64,000 nucleotides of DNA from the NCBI RefSeq assembly GCF_002379085.1, contig NZ_NBZW01000023.1:1-64000 (forward strand), written 5' to 3'. The translations under genes and the position numbers were made by a program. The notes beneath the pieces were generated by a model, which did no database searches, was not told the DNA's origin, and saw only the letters and a program-made list of their open reading frames with translations. The stretch comes from Polaromonas sp. AET17H-212 (GTDB lineage Bacteria > Pseudomonadota > Gammaproteobacteria > Burkholderiales > Burkholderiaceae_C). Positions 25,444 through 33,393 of this stretch are shown piece after piece; positions within the stretch are counted from its first letter, which is position 1; each line of letters begins with the position of its first letter.

Positions 25444-26340
25444 TCAGGGGTGCCGCGGGCGGGCGGCCGCCAGCAGCTTTTGCACCAGCGGGTGCAGCAG
25501 CTTCTTGTGCGCGGCAAGGGCGTAGAAGTGTTCTTCCACACCCTCGCAAGGCCCCACCCGCCTGACCTGGTAACGCGCGGTCATTTCCTCCTGCATCAGC
25601 TCGGCTGCCGGAAAGACGCCCATTCCGGCCGCGCCGAAGGTCTTGAGCAGCGCGCTGTCTTCAAATTCGCCGGCGATGTGGGGGGTGATGTCCAGCCGTT
25701 CGAACCACTGGTCGAGGGGGGCGCGTACCGCGCTGTGGCTGGTGGGCAGCAACACCGGGACCCGGGCCAGCGACTGCGGGAAACCCTTGCGCGCCGCGGC
25801 ATACAAGGAAGGCGGCGCATACCAGGCCAGCGGCGATGACGCGAGCGGATGGCTGTAGAGCTTGACGTTGGGGTTGGGCGGCGCGGGCCGGTCCGCCAGG
25901 ATCACATCAAGGCGGTGCAGCGCAAGGTCACCGAGCAGGTCCTCGAACTCGTCCTCGTGGCAAAGCAGCCTGAGCCTGGGCTCATGCATGACCGGCTGCA
26001 GAAGGCGCCGCACTGCCAGCTTGGGCAGGCCGTCGGAGATGCCCACCGCCAGCCGCACCGTCGGGGTGCTGGCTGCCTCGCGCACCGCGGTCGGCAGCTG
26101 TTCGCCGAGCTGGAAAATCTGCTCGGCCTGGCGCATGGCCGCGGCGCCTGCCGGCGTGAGCGCCACGCCGCGGCCCTCGGGTTTGAGCAGGGCGTAGCCC
26201 AGCGAGCGTTCCAGTTCGCGGACCTGCGTGCTGACCGTCTGCACCGCCATGCCCAGACGGTCGGCGGCGCGGGTCATGCCGCCTTCCTTGGCCACGACCC
26301 AGAAGTAGTAAAGGTGGCGGTAGCTGAAGTCTTTGCTCAT
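25444..26340 (-). CDS. LysR-family transcriptional regulator, NhaR-like
   Basis: A 298-residue LysR protein. The winged-helix DNA-binding domain at the N-terminus, with HLYYFWVVAKEGGMTRAADRLGMAVQTVSTQVRELERSLG, closely resembles NhaR (which responds to sodium and controls nhaA in E. coli); the remainder is the usual two-lobed effector domain. Its opening SYRHLYYFW and the GISDGLPK block support NhaR type rather than a generic LysR. No antiporter gene is adjacent, so the regulated target is unknown. It diverges from the HPF-like gene, and the 97-base gap may hold its operator. Confidence 0.85.
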   Translation of the reverse strand: MSKDFSYRHLYYFWVVAKEGGMTRAADRLGMAVQTVSTQVRELERSLGYALLKPEGRGVALTPAGAAAMRQAEQIFQLGEQLPTAVREAASTPTVRLAVGISDGLPKLAVRRLLQPVMHEPRLRLLCHEDEFEDLLGDLALHRLDVILADRPAPPNPNVKLYSHPLASSPLAWYAPPSLYAAARKGFPQSLARVPVLLPTSHSAVRAPLDQWFERLDITPHIAGEFEDSALLKTFGAAGMGVFPAAELMQEEMTARYQVRRVGPCEGVEEHFYALAAHKKLLHPLVQKLLAAARPRHP

Positions 26341-26413
26341 GTTTCTGTTTTTCGGAAGTATTTATTCACAATTATCTGCTTTTAAAGAAGTGCGTGTCCC
26401 GGTATCGTGAGAA

Positions 26414-26431
26414 CCTTCGAAAGCGAAGGAG
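26414..26431 (+). promoter_or_regulatory. Hairpin occluding the ribosome binding site of the HPF-like gene
   Basis: CCTTCG (26414-26419), loop AAAG, CGAAGG (26424-26429). The 3' arm contains most of the ribosome binding site AAGGAG (26426-26431) six bases before the ATG, so folding would block translation. Confidence 0.4.
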
Positions 26432-26437
26432 TCCCTC

Positions 26438-26773
26438 ATGCAGATCATTTTTGAATCGCGCGAACCCTGGCTGGAGCGTCTGCGCGGGTTGGCAATGCGT
26501 CGGGTGCGCCAGGCCACACGCCCACTCGACTGGCTCGCGCCGCGCGCCAGGGTGCAGATGTCGGACGTGCAGGGCGCCCGGGACGGCATCGACAAACGTT
26601 GCCAGGTCGAGTTGAGCGCCGAAGGCGCCGGCACGGTGGTGGTGACGTCGATCACCCGTGACTGGGGATCGGCTCTGCAAAGTGCCCTGTCGCGCGCTGT
26701 GCGGGCGCTGCTGCGCAAGTTGCAGCCCGCCCGCACCCGTACCCGCACGCGCGCCATCACTCACCAGCGCTGA
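26438..26773 (+). CDS. HPF/S30AE-like ribosome-associated protein
   Basis: A 111-residue basic protein resembling the S30AE (hibernation-promoting factor/RaiA) fold: beta strand MQIIFESRE, a helix, RARVQMSDVQG, RCQVELSAEGAGTVVVTSI, and a C-terminal helix rich in Arg. Such proteins bind the 30S decoding region and inactivate ribosomes in stress; here the binding residues are inferred from overall pattern only. It is a short form without the dimerisation tail of long HPFs. It heads a same-strand stress gene series, with its ribosome binding site inside a hairpin. Confidence 0.75.
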   Translation: MQIIFESREPWLERLRGLAMRRVRQATRPLDWLAPRARVQMSDVQGARDGIDKRCQVELSAEGAGTVVVTSITRDWGSALQSALSRAVRALLRKLQPARTRTRTRAITHQR

Positions 26774-26811
26774 GCGCTGCCCTCTGAAAATTCCCGAAAG
26801 GAACATCCCGA

Positions 26812-27081
26812 ATGAAATGCCCCGTCTGCCCCGATGCAACCCTGCTGATGTCCGAACGCCAGGGCGTCGAAATTGACTACTGTCCCCAGTGCCGGGGTGT
26901 CTGGCTGGACCGCGGAGAACTCGACAAGCTGCTGGACCTTTCCGCCGCAGCGCCCGCCGCCCGGCCTGTCGTGCAGCCGGTCCAGCAGGTCCAACCCGAC
27001 TTTGTGGATTCCGACTATCGGCACGGCAAGCGCGGCTACCCGCGCCGGCAGAAGTCCTGGCTCAGCGAAATTTTCGACTGA
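26812..27081 (+). CDS. Zinc-ribbon (zf-TFIIB type) protein
   Basis: An 89-residue protein with one zinc ribbon at the N-terminus: MKCPVCPDATLL, then a second pair in IDYCPQCRGVWLDRGELDKLL. The CPxC-x(20-25)-CPxCxGxWLDxGEL pattern is the hallmark of the TFIIB-type zinc-finger family found in many bacteria. The middle is Pro/Gln-rich and the C-terminus basic (YRHGKRGYPRRQKSWL), suggesting nucleic acid or ribosome contact. It lies 38 bases after the HPF-like gene and is probably in its operon. Confidence 0.83.
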   Translation: MKCPVCPDATLLMSERQGVEIDYCPQCRGVWLDRGELDKLLDLSAAAPAARPVVQPVQQVQPDFVDSDYRHGKRGYPRRQKSWLSEIFD

Positions 27082-27109
27082 GCCCCCTCTTTAAAGAAAG
27101 GACCTCCTG

Positions 27110-27529
27110 ATGAGAAGTTATCCGCGGAACAGCCCGCAGGCCGCCGCACGCATTGTTGCGCTTGCCATGCTTGCTGATGGAAGCATGTGCAAAAAGGAAC
27201 TCGACACCTTTGACCGGTTGGACGTGGATGCGCAAATCGGACTGGACAAGGCCGAGTTCCATGCGGTCGTCCAGACGTTTTGCGAGGACCTTCTCTCGGC
27301 AGCGCATTCCAGCTGGAGTGACATGTGCCGGGTTGACCCGAAAACGCTGGCCGAACTGATGGCCGAGATCGATAGCCCCGAGCTGCGGCGCAAACTCATC
27401 GGTCTGTGCGTGACCATCGTCGAGGCGGACGGGCGTGTTGCAGATGGCGAATCGATCGTGCTCGTGGCAGCGGTCGAACATTGGGGTCTGCAACGCGAGA
27501 TGCTGAAGATGCGGTGCCAGCATGTCTGA
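27110..27529 (+). CDS. TerB-like protein
   Basis: A 139-residue helical protein of TerB type: ARIVALAMLADGSMCKKELDTFDRL near the N-terminus and LCVTIVEADGRVADGESIVLVAAVEHWGL near the C-terminus, each carrying an acidic A-D-G-x-x-x-x-x-E motif that probably binds metal. It is a different subfamily from the protein at 21403. It follows the zinc-ribbon gene by 28 bases and its stop overlaps a small membrane protein gene by eight bases, so the series looks co-transcribed. Confidence 0.8.
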   Translation: MRSYPRNSPQAAARIVALAMLADGSMCKKELDTFDRLDVDAQIGLDKAEFHAVVQTFCEDLLSAAHSSWSDMCRVDPKTLAELMAEIDSPELRRKLIGLCVTIVEADGRVADGESIVLVAAVEHWGLQREMLKMRCQHV

Positions 27530-27677
27530 CTACGCGCTCCCGATAGCATCGCTGGGGGTTTTGATTTTGTTCTGCGCCTGGCGCGAGTACGCTGGCGACA
27601 ACCGGCGCGACGTCAAGCTCATGGCTGCGTGCGGCGCCGGGAGCGTGCTGGCGGGTGCCGCAGCGTGGCTAGCCTGA
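27522..27677 (+). CDS. 51-residue membrane protein of unknown function
   Basis: ATG at 27522 overlaps the TerB-like stop by eight bases and opens a 51-codon frame. The product has a hydrophobic helix YALPIASLGVLILFCAW, a charged loop REYAGDNRRDVKL, and a second hydrophobic helix with MAACGAGSVLAGAAAWLA. The two-helix hairpin with a charged turn is a plausible small membrane protein. The overlap with an upstream gene favours translation by coupling. No family is recognised. Confidence 0.5.
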   Translation: MSDYALPIASLGVLILFCAWREYAGDNRRDVKLMAACGAGSVLAGAAAWLA

Positions 27678-27734
27678 CCCAACCGGCGGTTGAGTATCGC
27701 CACGTCAAACCGGTCACACCGAAGGAGTAATGCC

Positions 27735-28241
27735 ATGTCAAGAGTCCTCGTCCCGCCAGATGGATCACCCAATTCGCTGCACGGCGTGCGTCACGTTGCG
27801 AGGGAGTTCATGAAAGATCGGGAGCTCGAAATCCACTTGCTCAACATACAACGGCCGTTTTCGAGTGAGGTAGTCCGCTTCACCGGCAGGCGGGACCGGA
27901 TGGCGTTCCACCAGGAGCAGGCCGAAAAGGCGCTCGGGCCCGCGCGGCAGGCGCTTGACCGATCCGGCATTCCCTACACCGTCCATGTTGAAGTCGGAGA
28001 CAGGGCCGATTGCATTGCGGATGCGGCTCGCCGGCTCCGATGCGCGCGCATCGTGATGAGCACCGCGCGCAAGAGTTCACTGGTTCGCTGGGTCGAGGAC
28101 TCGGTCACCAACCAGGTGATCGAACGCACCACGGTGCCCGTGGAGGTGATTGCCGGGGACGCCGCCTCCAGCCTGGAGCGTGTTGGCATTCCGGCAGGCG
28201 TTGGTGCGGGCCTCCTGGTTCTTGGAATGGCGGCCGACTGA
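27735..28241 (+). CDS. Universal stress protein A family, copy 1
   Basis: A 168-residue UspA-fold protein: SRVLVPPDGSPNSLHGVRHV at the N-terminus, HLLNIQRPF, and a late ARIVMSTARKSSLVRWVEDSVTNQVIERTTVPVEV block. In ATP-binding Usps the last motif reads GxxGxxxxxxxxxG(S/T); here it is STARKSSLVRWVEDSV, with two glycines lost, so nucleotide binding is doubtful. The ATG has GAAGGAG seven bases upstream. It follows the TerB/small membrane gene and precedes TerC. Confidence 0.82.
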   Translation: MSRVLVPPDGSPNSLHGVRHVAREFMKDRELEIHLLNIQRPFSSEVVRFTGRRDRMAFHQEQAEKALGPARQALDRSGIPYTVHVEVGDRADCIADAARRLRCARIVMSTARKSSLVRWVEDSVTNQVIERTTVPVEVIAGDAASSLERVGIPAGVGAGLLVLGMAAD

Positions 28242-28465
28242 TGTGGCTCAGTTGCACCGACTGGCGCAAATCACGCTGCCAGGATTTCCGCGCTCGGCAG
28301 GGGCCAGCCAATTGCGACGCTGTCGACCGGCGTTATGCCGCCCCAAACCCTCCCAGCTTCTTGCTAGCTGACCTGTAACACCACCTGACAACCCATGAAA
28401 ACAAGCGCCTCAACCACGCCCTTCCGAAGAAGACCAGCCACGCACGCCACGTCCGGGGTGTGCCC

Positions 28466-29440
28466 ATGAGCAATATTGAATCTTTCGCTACCGGCCCGAT
28501 GTGGGCCGGCTTCATCGCCTTCGTCATTGCAATGCTTGCCCTGGACTTGTTTGTACTGGGTGGTAACAAGGCCCACCGTGTTTCGGTCAAGGAGGCCGGG
28601 AGCTGGGTGGTGGCCTGGATGCTCCTGGCCACGACATTCGGCGCCTTGTTGTGGTGGTACCTGGACGGCACGGCCGGCCGTGAGATCGCCAACCGCAAGG
28701 CACTGGAGTTCTTCACCGGCTACCTGATCGAGCAGACCTTGTCGGTCGACAACATGTTCGTGTTCGTGATGATCTTCACCTACTTCGCCGTTCCGCCGGA
28801 GCTGCAGCGCCGCGTGCTGTTGTACGGGGTGATAGGTGCGATTGTCATGCGCGCAGGAATGATCATGGCCGGCGTCTGGCTGGTGTCGGAGTTTGCCTGG
28901 GTGCTCTACGTGTTCGGCGCGTTCCTGGTGGTGACCGGGATCAAGATGCTGGTCATGGCCGATCAACAACCCGACCTGGAGAAGAATCCCTTCCTGCGCT
29001 GGCTGCGCCGCCACATGCGCATCACCCCGGGCTTTCATGGTGAGGCCTTCTTTGTGCGCATCAACGGCCTGCGTTATGCGACGCCGATGTTCCTGGTGCT
29101 GATGATGATCGAGGCCAGCGACCTGGTGTTTGCCGTCGACAGCATCCCGGCCATCTTCGCGGTGACCACTGATCCGTTCATCGTGTTCACCTCCAACATC
29201 TTCGCCATCATGGGCCTGAGGGCGCTGTACTTTCTGCTGGCCGACATGGCCGAACGCTTTCACCTGCTCAAGTACGGTCTGGCGCTGGTGCTGGTCTTTA
29301 TCGGCGGCAAGATGCTGGCGATGCCCTGGTTCCACATGCCGGTGCAGTGGTCGCTGTTGATCGTGGCCTCGATCATCCTGATTTCCGTGATCCTCAGCCT
29401 GAAGCTCTCAAGCCACAAACCGTCCAGGAGTGTTTCATGA
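28466..29440 (+). CDS. TerC/Alx family integral membrane protein
   Basis: A 324-residue inner-membrane protein with about eight helices. The conserved acidic motif EQTLSVDNMFVFVMIF near residue 87 and its partner IEASDLVFAVDSIPAIFAV near residue 213 are typical of TerC/Alx proteins, which export manganese in other bacteria and support metalation of exported proteins. The ATG at 28466 follows GGGGT; a GTG two codons upstream is possible. Its stop overlaps the next gene, a second Usp, as ATGA. Confidence 0.92.
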   Translation: MSNIESFATGPMWAGFIAFVIAMLALDLFVLGGNKAHRVSVKEAGSWVVAWMLLATTFGALLWWYLDGTAGREIANRKALEFFTGYLIEQTLSVDNMFVFVMIFTYFAVPPELQRRVLLYGVIGAIVMRAGMIMAGVWLVSEFAWVLYVFGAFLVVTGIKMLVMADQQPDLEKNPFLRWLRRHMRITPGFHGEAFFVRINGLRYATPMFLVLMMIEASDLVFAVDSIPAIFAVTTDPFIVFTSNIFAIMGLRALYFLLADMAERFHLLKYGLALVLVFIGGKMLAMPWFHMPVQWSLLIVASIILISVILSLKLSSHKPSRSVS

Positions 29441-29952
29441 CCGATGCTGCAATGCAAGACGCCATGCCGGCACCAGCCCTCGAACGGCGCGATGACATGG
29501 GCCGGCTCGTCGCCGTGACCTGGCCCGGTGCAGGGGTCAGTGAAGACCCAGGCAGCAAGCGCTGGCTGGTGGCGGTCGATGGCTCGGCGTGCTCGTTGCG
29601 CGCCGTCGCGATGGTCGCAGGGCTGGCGGCAATGGAGCCGGGCGTCGGGGTCGATCTGGTGCATGTCCAGCTCTGGCTGAACAAAGAGGCTGCAGAGTCT
29701 GAACTGGCGCGGCGCGGATGGACAGCCACGGCGCAGGCGCGCCAGTTGCTTGACGCGGCGTCGGTCCGCTGGCGCCTGCATATCGTCATGGGAGAGGGGG
29801 CGCCAGAGATTGCGGACCTGGCCGATGCGCTGGGCAGTCGCGGCATTGCCATCGGCTCGCGCGGGCTGACCGCTACCGAATCCCTGTTGCTGGGTTCGGT
29901 GGCCTACAAGGTCGTGCACCTGGCCAGGCTGCCCGTGCTGATCGTGCGGTAG
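29437..29952 (+). CDS. Universal stress protein A family, copy 2
   Basis: A 171-residue Usp-domain protein with an extra 38-residue N-terminal lead (MTDAAMQDAMPAPALERRD). The Usp domain begins RWLVAVDGSACSLRAV, and the nucleotide motif near the C-terminus is complete: IGSRGLTATESLLLGSVAYKVVH, fitting GxxGxxxxxxxxxGS, so it probably binds ATP, unlike copy 1. It is translationally coupled to terC by a four-base overlap, which hints that it senses or modulates that transporter. Confidence 0.88.
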   Translation: MTDAAMQDAMPAPALERRDDMGRLVAVTWPGAGVSEDPGSKRWLVAVDGSACSLRAVAMVAGLAAMEPGVGVDLVHVQLWLNKEAAESELARRGWTATAQARQLLDAASVRWRLHIVMGEGAPEIADLADALGSRGIAIGSRGLTATESLLLGSVAYKVVHLARLPVLIVR

Positions 29953-29964
29953 CAGTGGCTGGCG

Positions 29965-30912
29965 ATGCCCTCCTTCGAACCCGTCATCCTGTTCTTCGTG
30001 CTCGGCGTGATCGCCGGCTTCGTGCGTTCGGACCTCAAGATACCCGGCGTCCTCTATGAGGCCTTGAGCATCTTTCTGCTGCTCGCGATCGGCCTCAAAG
30101 GCGGTGTCGAGCTGGCGCGCTATCCGCTGTCCGATGTCGCGCTGCCGGCCCTCGCCGTGGTGGTGGCGGGCGCCTTGATCCCGCTGGCGGCGTTTCCGCT
30201 CCTGCGCCGCGTTGGCAAGCTGTCAACCGCCGATGCGGGATCAATCGCCGCGCACTACGGATCGGTCAGCGTGGTCACCTTCGCCGTCGGCTCCAGCTAC
30301 CTGGCCCGGCTGGGCGAGGCCGCCGAGGGCTACATGACCGTATTCCTGGTGCTGCTCGAGTTTCCTGCTCTGATGATCGGTGTGCTGCTGGCGCGGCGCG
30401 GCGAGCAAGGCACCCCCTGGCGGCAGGTGCTGCACGAGGTCTTCGCCGGCAAGAGCATCGTGTTGCTGCTGGGCGGGCTGGTGATCGGCTGGGCGGCCGG
30501 GCCCGGCGGCATCGCGCCGCTCGACCGCCTGTTCTTCGACCTGTTCAAGGGGCTGCTTGCTTTTTTCCTGCTGGAGATGGGCCTGGTGGTTGCCAGGCGT
30601 TTCGGCGACCTGCGGCGCGCGGGCATTTTCCTGATCGCGTTTGCCGTCCTCATGCCGCTGGCGGCCGCGGGCCTGGGTCTGGTCACCGGCATGCTGCTCG
30701 GGCTGTCGGTGGGGGGCGTCACGCTGTTGGCCACGCTGTACGCGAGCGCCTCCTACATCGCCGCGCCGGCGGCCATGCGCATCGCCGTGCCGCAGGCCAA
30801 CCCGGCGCTGTCGATCGGCGCGGCGCTCGGCATCACTTTCCCGTTCAACCTCGTGGTGGGCATTCCTCTGTACCACCGGCTTGCCCAGTACCTTCATCAC
30901 GCCGGAGCCTGA
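29965..30912 (+). CDS. sbtA: SbtA-like sodium-dependent bicarbonate transporter
   Basis: A 315-residue membrane protein of about ten helices arranged as two related halves, of the SbtA (DUF897) family that imports bicarbonate with sodium in cyanobacteria and is found in many bacteria. Conserved stretches include EALSIFLLLAIGLKGG near residue 31, AAHYGSVSVVTF near 95, and in the second half KGLLAFFLLEMGLV and ATLYASASYIAAPAAMR. Its immediate neighbour is an SbtB/P-II-like gene, the regulator that pairs with SbtA elsewhere. Transport of bicarbonate is inferred from family. Confidence 0.9.
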   Translation: MPSFEPVILFFVLGVIAGFVRSDLKIPGVLYEALSIFLLLAIGLKGGVELARYPLSDVALPALAVVVAGALIPLAAFPLLRRVGKLSTADAGSIAAHYGSVSVVTFAVGSSYLARLGEAAEGYMTVFLVLLEFPALMIGVLLARRGEQGTPWRQVLHEVFAGKSIVLLLGGLVIGWAAGPGGIAPLDRLFFDLFKGLLAFFLLEMGLVVARRFGDLRRAGIFLIAFAVLMPLAAAGLGLVTGMLLGLSVGGVTLLATLYASASYIAAPAAMRIAVPQANPALSIGAALGITFPFNLVVGIPLYHRLAQYLHHAGA

Positions 30913-30916
30913 CGCC

Positions 30917-31219
30917 ATGGAAATGACCACCCGCAAACTGCTGACAATCGTGACCGAGGCCGCGCTCGAGGACATGCTCGTGCGCGACATCGAAAACCTG
31001 GGCGCGCGCGGCTACACCATCACCGATGCGCGCGGCAAGGGCAGCCGCGGCATGCGCGACGCCACCTGGGCGCCGCACGCCAACATCCGCCTCGAAGTGC
31101 TCTGCGACGCCGACACGGCCCATGCCATCTGCACTGCGCTGCGCGAACGCTACTACGACAACTACTCGATGGTGATGTACGTTGGCGAGGTCGTCGTTTT
31201 GCGCCCCGAGAAGTTCTGA
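30917..31219 (+). CDS. sbtB: P-II-like protein of SbtB type
   Basis: A 100-residue P-II fold protein: RKLLTIVTEAALEDMLVRDIENLGARGYTITDARG, a T-loop region with GSRGMRDATWA, then NIRLEVLCDADTAHAICTALRERYYDNYSMVMYVGEVVVL. It lacks the GlnB uridylylation tyrosine motif and the CGPxGC tail of cyanobacterial SbtB, so regulation probably differs. Its start lies four bases after the sbtA stop, so the two are a transporter-regulator pair. It likely binds adenine nucleotides and gates SbtA. Confidence 0.87.
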   Translation: MEMTTRKLLTIVTEAALEDMLVRDIENLGARGYTITDARGKGSRGMRDATWAPHANIRLEVLCDADTAHAICTALRERYYDNYSMVMYVGEVVVLRPEKF

Positions 31220-31244
31220 TTCTGGAAACAACAACCGAAAGTTC

Positions 31245-31775
31245 ATGATGCAAATCGCCACCCAAGGCCGTCTGGCCGTGCTCGCCATGCTGGATTTGGC
31301 CCTTCGCACCGATCACGGGCCGATTGCGCTGGCCACCATCGGTGCACGGCAGAAGATCTCACTGACGTATCTCGAGTCGCTGTTCGCACGGCTGCGTCGG
31401 CGAGGGCTGGTGCGCAGCACGCGCGGGCCCGGCGGCGGCTATGGCCTGGCGTGCAGCGCTGCTGACATTACAGTCGCCGACATCGTGCACGCCGTCGACG
31501 AGTCGGGGCCGCCATGCACCCGCACCGCAGCCCAGCCGTCCAGCCGCGACCATCCTCCGGGCCAGCGGATTGCCAGCGACTGGTGTGCCGACCTTGAGCG
31601 CGAACTGGCGCAATTCCTGGCGTCGGTTTCTCTGCACGACCTGGTTTTGCAGCATGACCGCCGCGGCACAGCCCCGGAGCCTGCCTCCGTGCGGGCTGCG
31701 ATCATTGGCGACGTGAAGCCCCAGCGGGGGGTGGGAACAGCGCCCAACGCGGTCGTTTCAGTGCCTGGCAGCTGA
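31245..31775 (+). CDS. Rrf2/IscR-like transcriptional regulator
   Basis: A 176-residue Rrf2-family protein. The winged helix reads QIATQGRLAVLAMLDLAL, ISLTYLESLFARLRRRGLVRSTRGPGGGYGL. IscR binds an iron-sulfur cluster with three Cys plus His in C-x5-C-x5-C; here only the first Cys (GPPCTRT) is in place and the others are replaced, with a stray Cys in DWCADL. So it is unlikely to bind the same cluster. Two adjacent ATGs (31245 and 31248) could start it. It follows sbtB by 25 bases and probably regulates that locus. Confidence 0.83.
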   Translation: MMQIATQGRLAVLAMLDLALRTDHGPIALATIGARQKISLTYLESLFARLRRRGLVRSTRGPGGGYGLACSAADITVADIVHAVDESGPPCTRTAAQPSSRDHPPGQRIASDWCADLERELAQFLASVSLHDLVLQHDRRGTAPEPASVRAAIIGDVKPQRGVGTAPNAVVSVPGS

Positions 31776-31810
31776 ACACTGTGATCCCGTTGAACTTGCC
31801 GCCACTTGAG

Positions 31811-31959
31811 CGACCCAGAAATATCGAGACATGAAAGCGCGCCTTTGCACCCATGGCATCGTTGCAAATCCTCGCCATGGCGACGGCCATGTCTGCGGTT
31901 TGCGCCTCGCCCTGGGCACGAATCCATCGCTTTCATTGTGTTCCGATATTTCTGGGTCG
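31811..31959. repeat. MITE-like inverted repeat pair (arms of about 30 bp)
   Basis: A perfect 16-base inverted repeat, CGACCCAGAAATATCG at 31811-31826 and its complement at 31944-31959, extends inward imperfectly to TGAAAGCG (arms 31811-31839 and 31928-31959). The spacer is about 90 bases with no gene. Size and form are those of a miniature inverted-repeat element or its relic. Confidence 0.55.
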
Positions 31960-32029
31960 AAGTACCAGGCAATCGGTCTACCAAGCTCCCGGCATGGCTG
32001 ACTTGCGCATTGAATTTGCCGGTGTCGGG

Positions 32030-32597
32030 CCCGCCGACGCGCCCGCATGGCACGCCCTCGACGTTGCCGCCGCATGGCCTGAACGCTGACGAGGTCGCGC
32101 GTCGCCTGGCTACGCATGGCCCGAACCGGCTGGCCGAAGTCCAGCCGCTGAGCACGCTCGAGCGGCTGCTGCACGAGTCGCTGACCGACGGCTCGCAATT
32201 GCTGCTGCTTGGCGCGATGGTGATCGGCCTGCATCGCGGCACGCAGGGCGAGGCCGCGATGCAGCCGTTCACCGGCGACCTGTTCAAGGGCATGCTCGCC
32301 TTCTTCCTGCTGGACATGGGGCTGCTCGCCGCACGCAACATGGGCGAACTGCGCGGCAAACCCGCCTGGTTGCTGGCCTATGCGGTGGCTGCGCCGCCAG
32401 TCCATGCGGGGCTGGCGCTGCTGATGGTGCTGGCCGCCAGCGCCTCCTACATCGCCGTGCCGGCCGTGATCCGTCACGCGATTCCCGAAGCCCGTCCTTC
32501 GCTGTACATCGGCATGTCGCTGGGCCTGACCTTTCCGCTCAATATCCTGCTGGGCATTCCGGTCTACACCGCCGTGGCAAAACACGTGCTGGCCTGA
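32030..32597 (+). pseudogene. Chimeric remnant: P-type cation ATPase N-terminus joined to SbtA C-terminus
   Basis: The first part matches the N-terminal domain of cation-transporting P-type ATPases: AWHALDVAAA in one frame, then GLNADEVARRLATHGPNRLAE in the next, showing a frameshift near 32075. After STLERLL (about 32165) the sequence turns into the second half of an SbtA-family permease, LLLLGAMVIG, DLFKGMLAFFLLDMG, ASASYIAVPAVIR and GLTFPLNILLGIP, parallel to the intact sbtA at 29965 but lacking about 15 residues between LALLMV and LAASAS. Neither protein can be whole, so this is gene debris. The frame is open from 31806, and a hybrid product could still be made. Confidence 0.7.
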
Positions 32598-32813
32598 GGT
32601 CGGGTCGCACCCGGTGCGCGGTCCGGCGGTTTGCAGTTTTTTACATCGTCCGCGCGGGGCGGGCCCACCCCGGTGGGAGATCAAGCGCCGGTGGCTGTGG
32701 TACGCTGGTTTGCATGGATGTCGCCGCGTTGTGTGTGTAGGCCCGCACCGCTTTGCCGGGGCGGTCCGGCACGTCTGGCGCACCGGAAGACTGATGCCAA
32801 GGAGTACCCGGCT

Positions 32814-33365
32814 TTGAACCTGTTTTGCATGCGTTTTTCACCGGCAGGCCGGCTGGGCCTGTGCGCACTTGCCGCCTTGCTGGCAGGCTGCGCGGCCCCC
32901 ATCAAGCAGTTTCCCTTGCAGGAGCAGTTCGCATCAACCGCCACCTACTCGCGCCTGTTCGACGCCACGCCCGCGCAGACCTGCGAGGCCTCGCGGCGTG
33001 CGCTGCTGAGCCAGGGTTACCTCATCAACACCGCCAGAAAAGACCTGGTGGATGCCCAGAAAAGTTTCCAGCCCGAGCCGGAGGCCCACCTGCAAATCGC
33101 CATTCGTGTGGTGTGCGCGCCGGAAAGCATCGATGGCAAGGTCAGCCTCGGTTTTGTCACGGCCCTGCAGGACACCTATGCCCTGAAGAAAAGCAACAAC
33201 TCGGCCAGCCTCGGGGTGGGCGCGATCGGATCGGTCTCGCTGCCCTTCAGTGCCAGCAACGACTCGCTGGTCAAGGTGAGCAGCGAAACCATCACCTCCG
33301 ATGCGTTTTACGACCGCTTCTTCGACCTGGTCAAGCGTTACCTGGTGATGGGCGACACCGAATAA
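32814..33365 (+). CDS. Lipoprotein, DUF2242-like
   Basis: A 183-residue lipoprotein: signal sequence LGLCALAALLAGC with the lipobox LAGC, then ESRRALLSQG-type soluble domain with TPAQTCEASRRALLSQGYLINTARKDLVDAQKSFQPEPE, typical of the DUF2242 family. Near the C-terminus SSETITSDAFYDRFFDLVKRYL. The TTG at 32814 is chosen because AAGGAG lies nine bases upstream; an ATG at 32829 would shorten it by five residues without changing the signal. Function unknown; probably anchored in an envelope membrane. Confidence 0.8.
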   Translation: MNLFCMRFSPAGRLGLCALAALLAGCAAPIKQFPLQEQFASTATYSRLFDATPAQTCEASRRALLSQGYLINTARKDLVDAQKSFQPEPEAHLQIAIRVVCAPESIDGKVSLGFVTALQDTYALKKSNNSASLGVGAIGSVSLPFSASNDSLVKVSSETITSDAFYDRFFDLVKRYLVMGDTE

Positions 33366-33393
33366 AGCGCGCAGGCCGTGCTCGGGGGAGTGC

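Noticed and set aside
28242..28465. Manganese (yybP-ykoY) riboswitch before terC
   Set aside because: I looked for the conserved helix junction sequences and did not find them; the region shows no convincing pair of arms.
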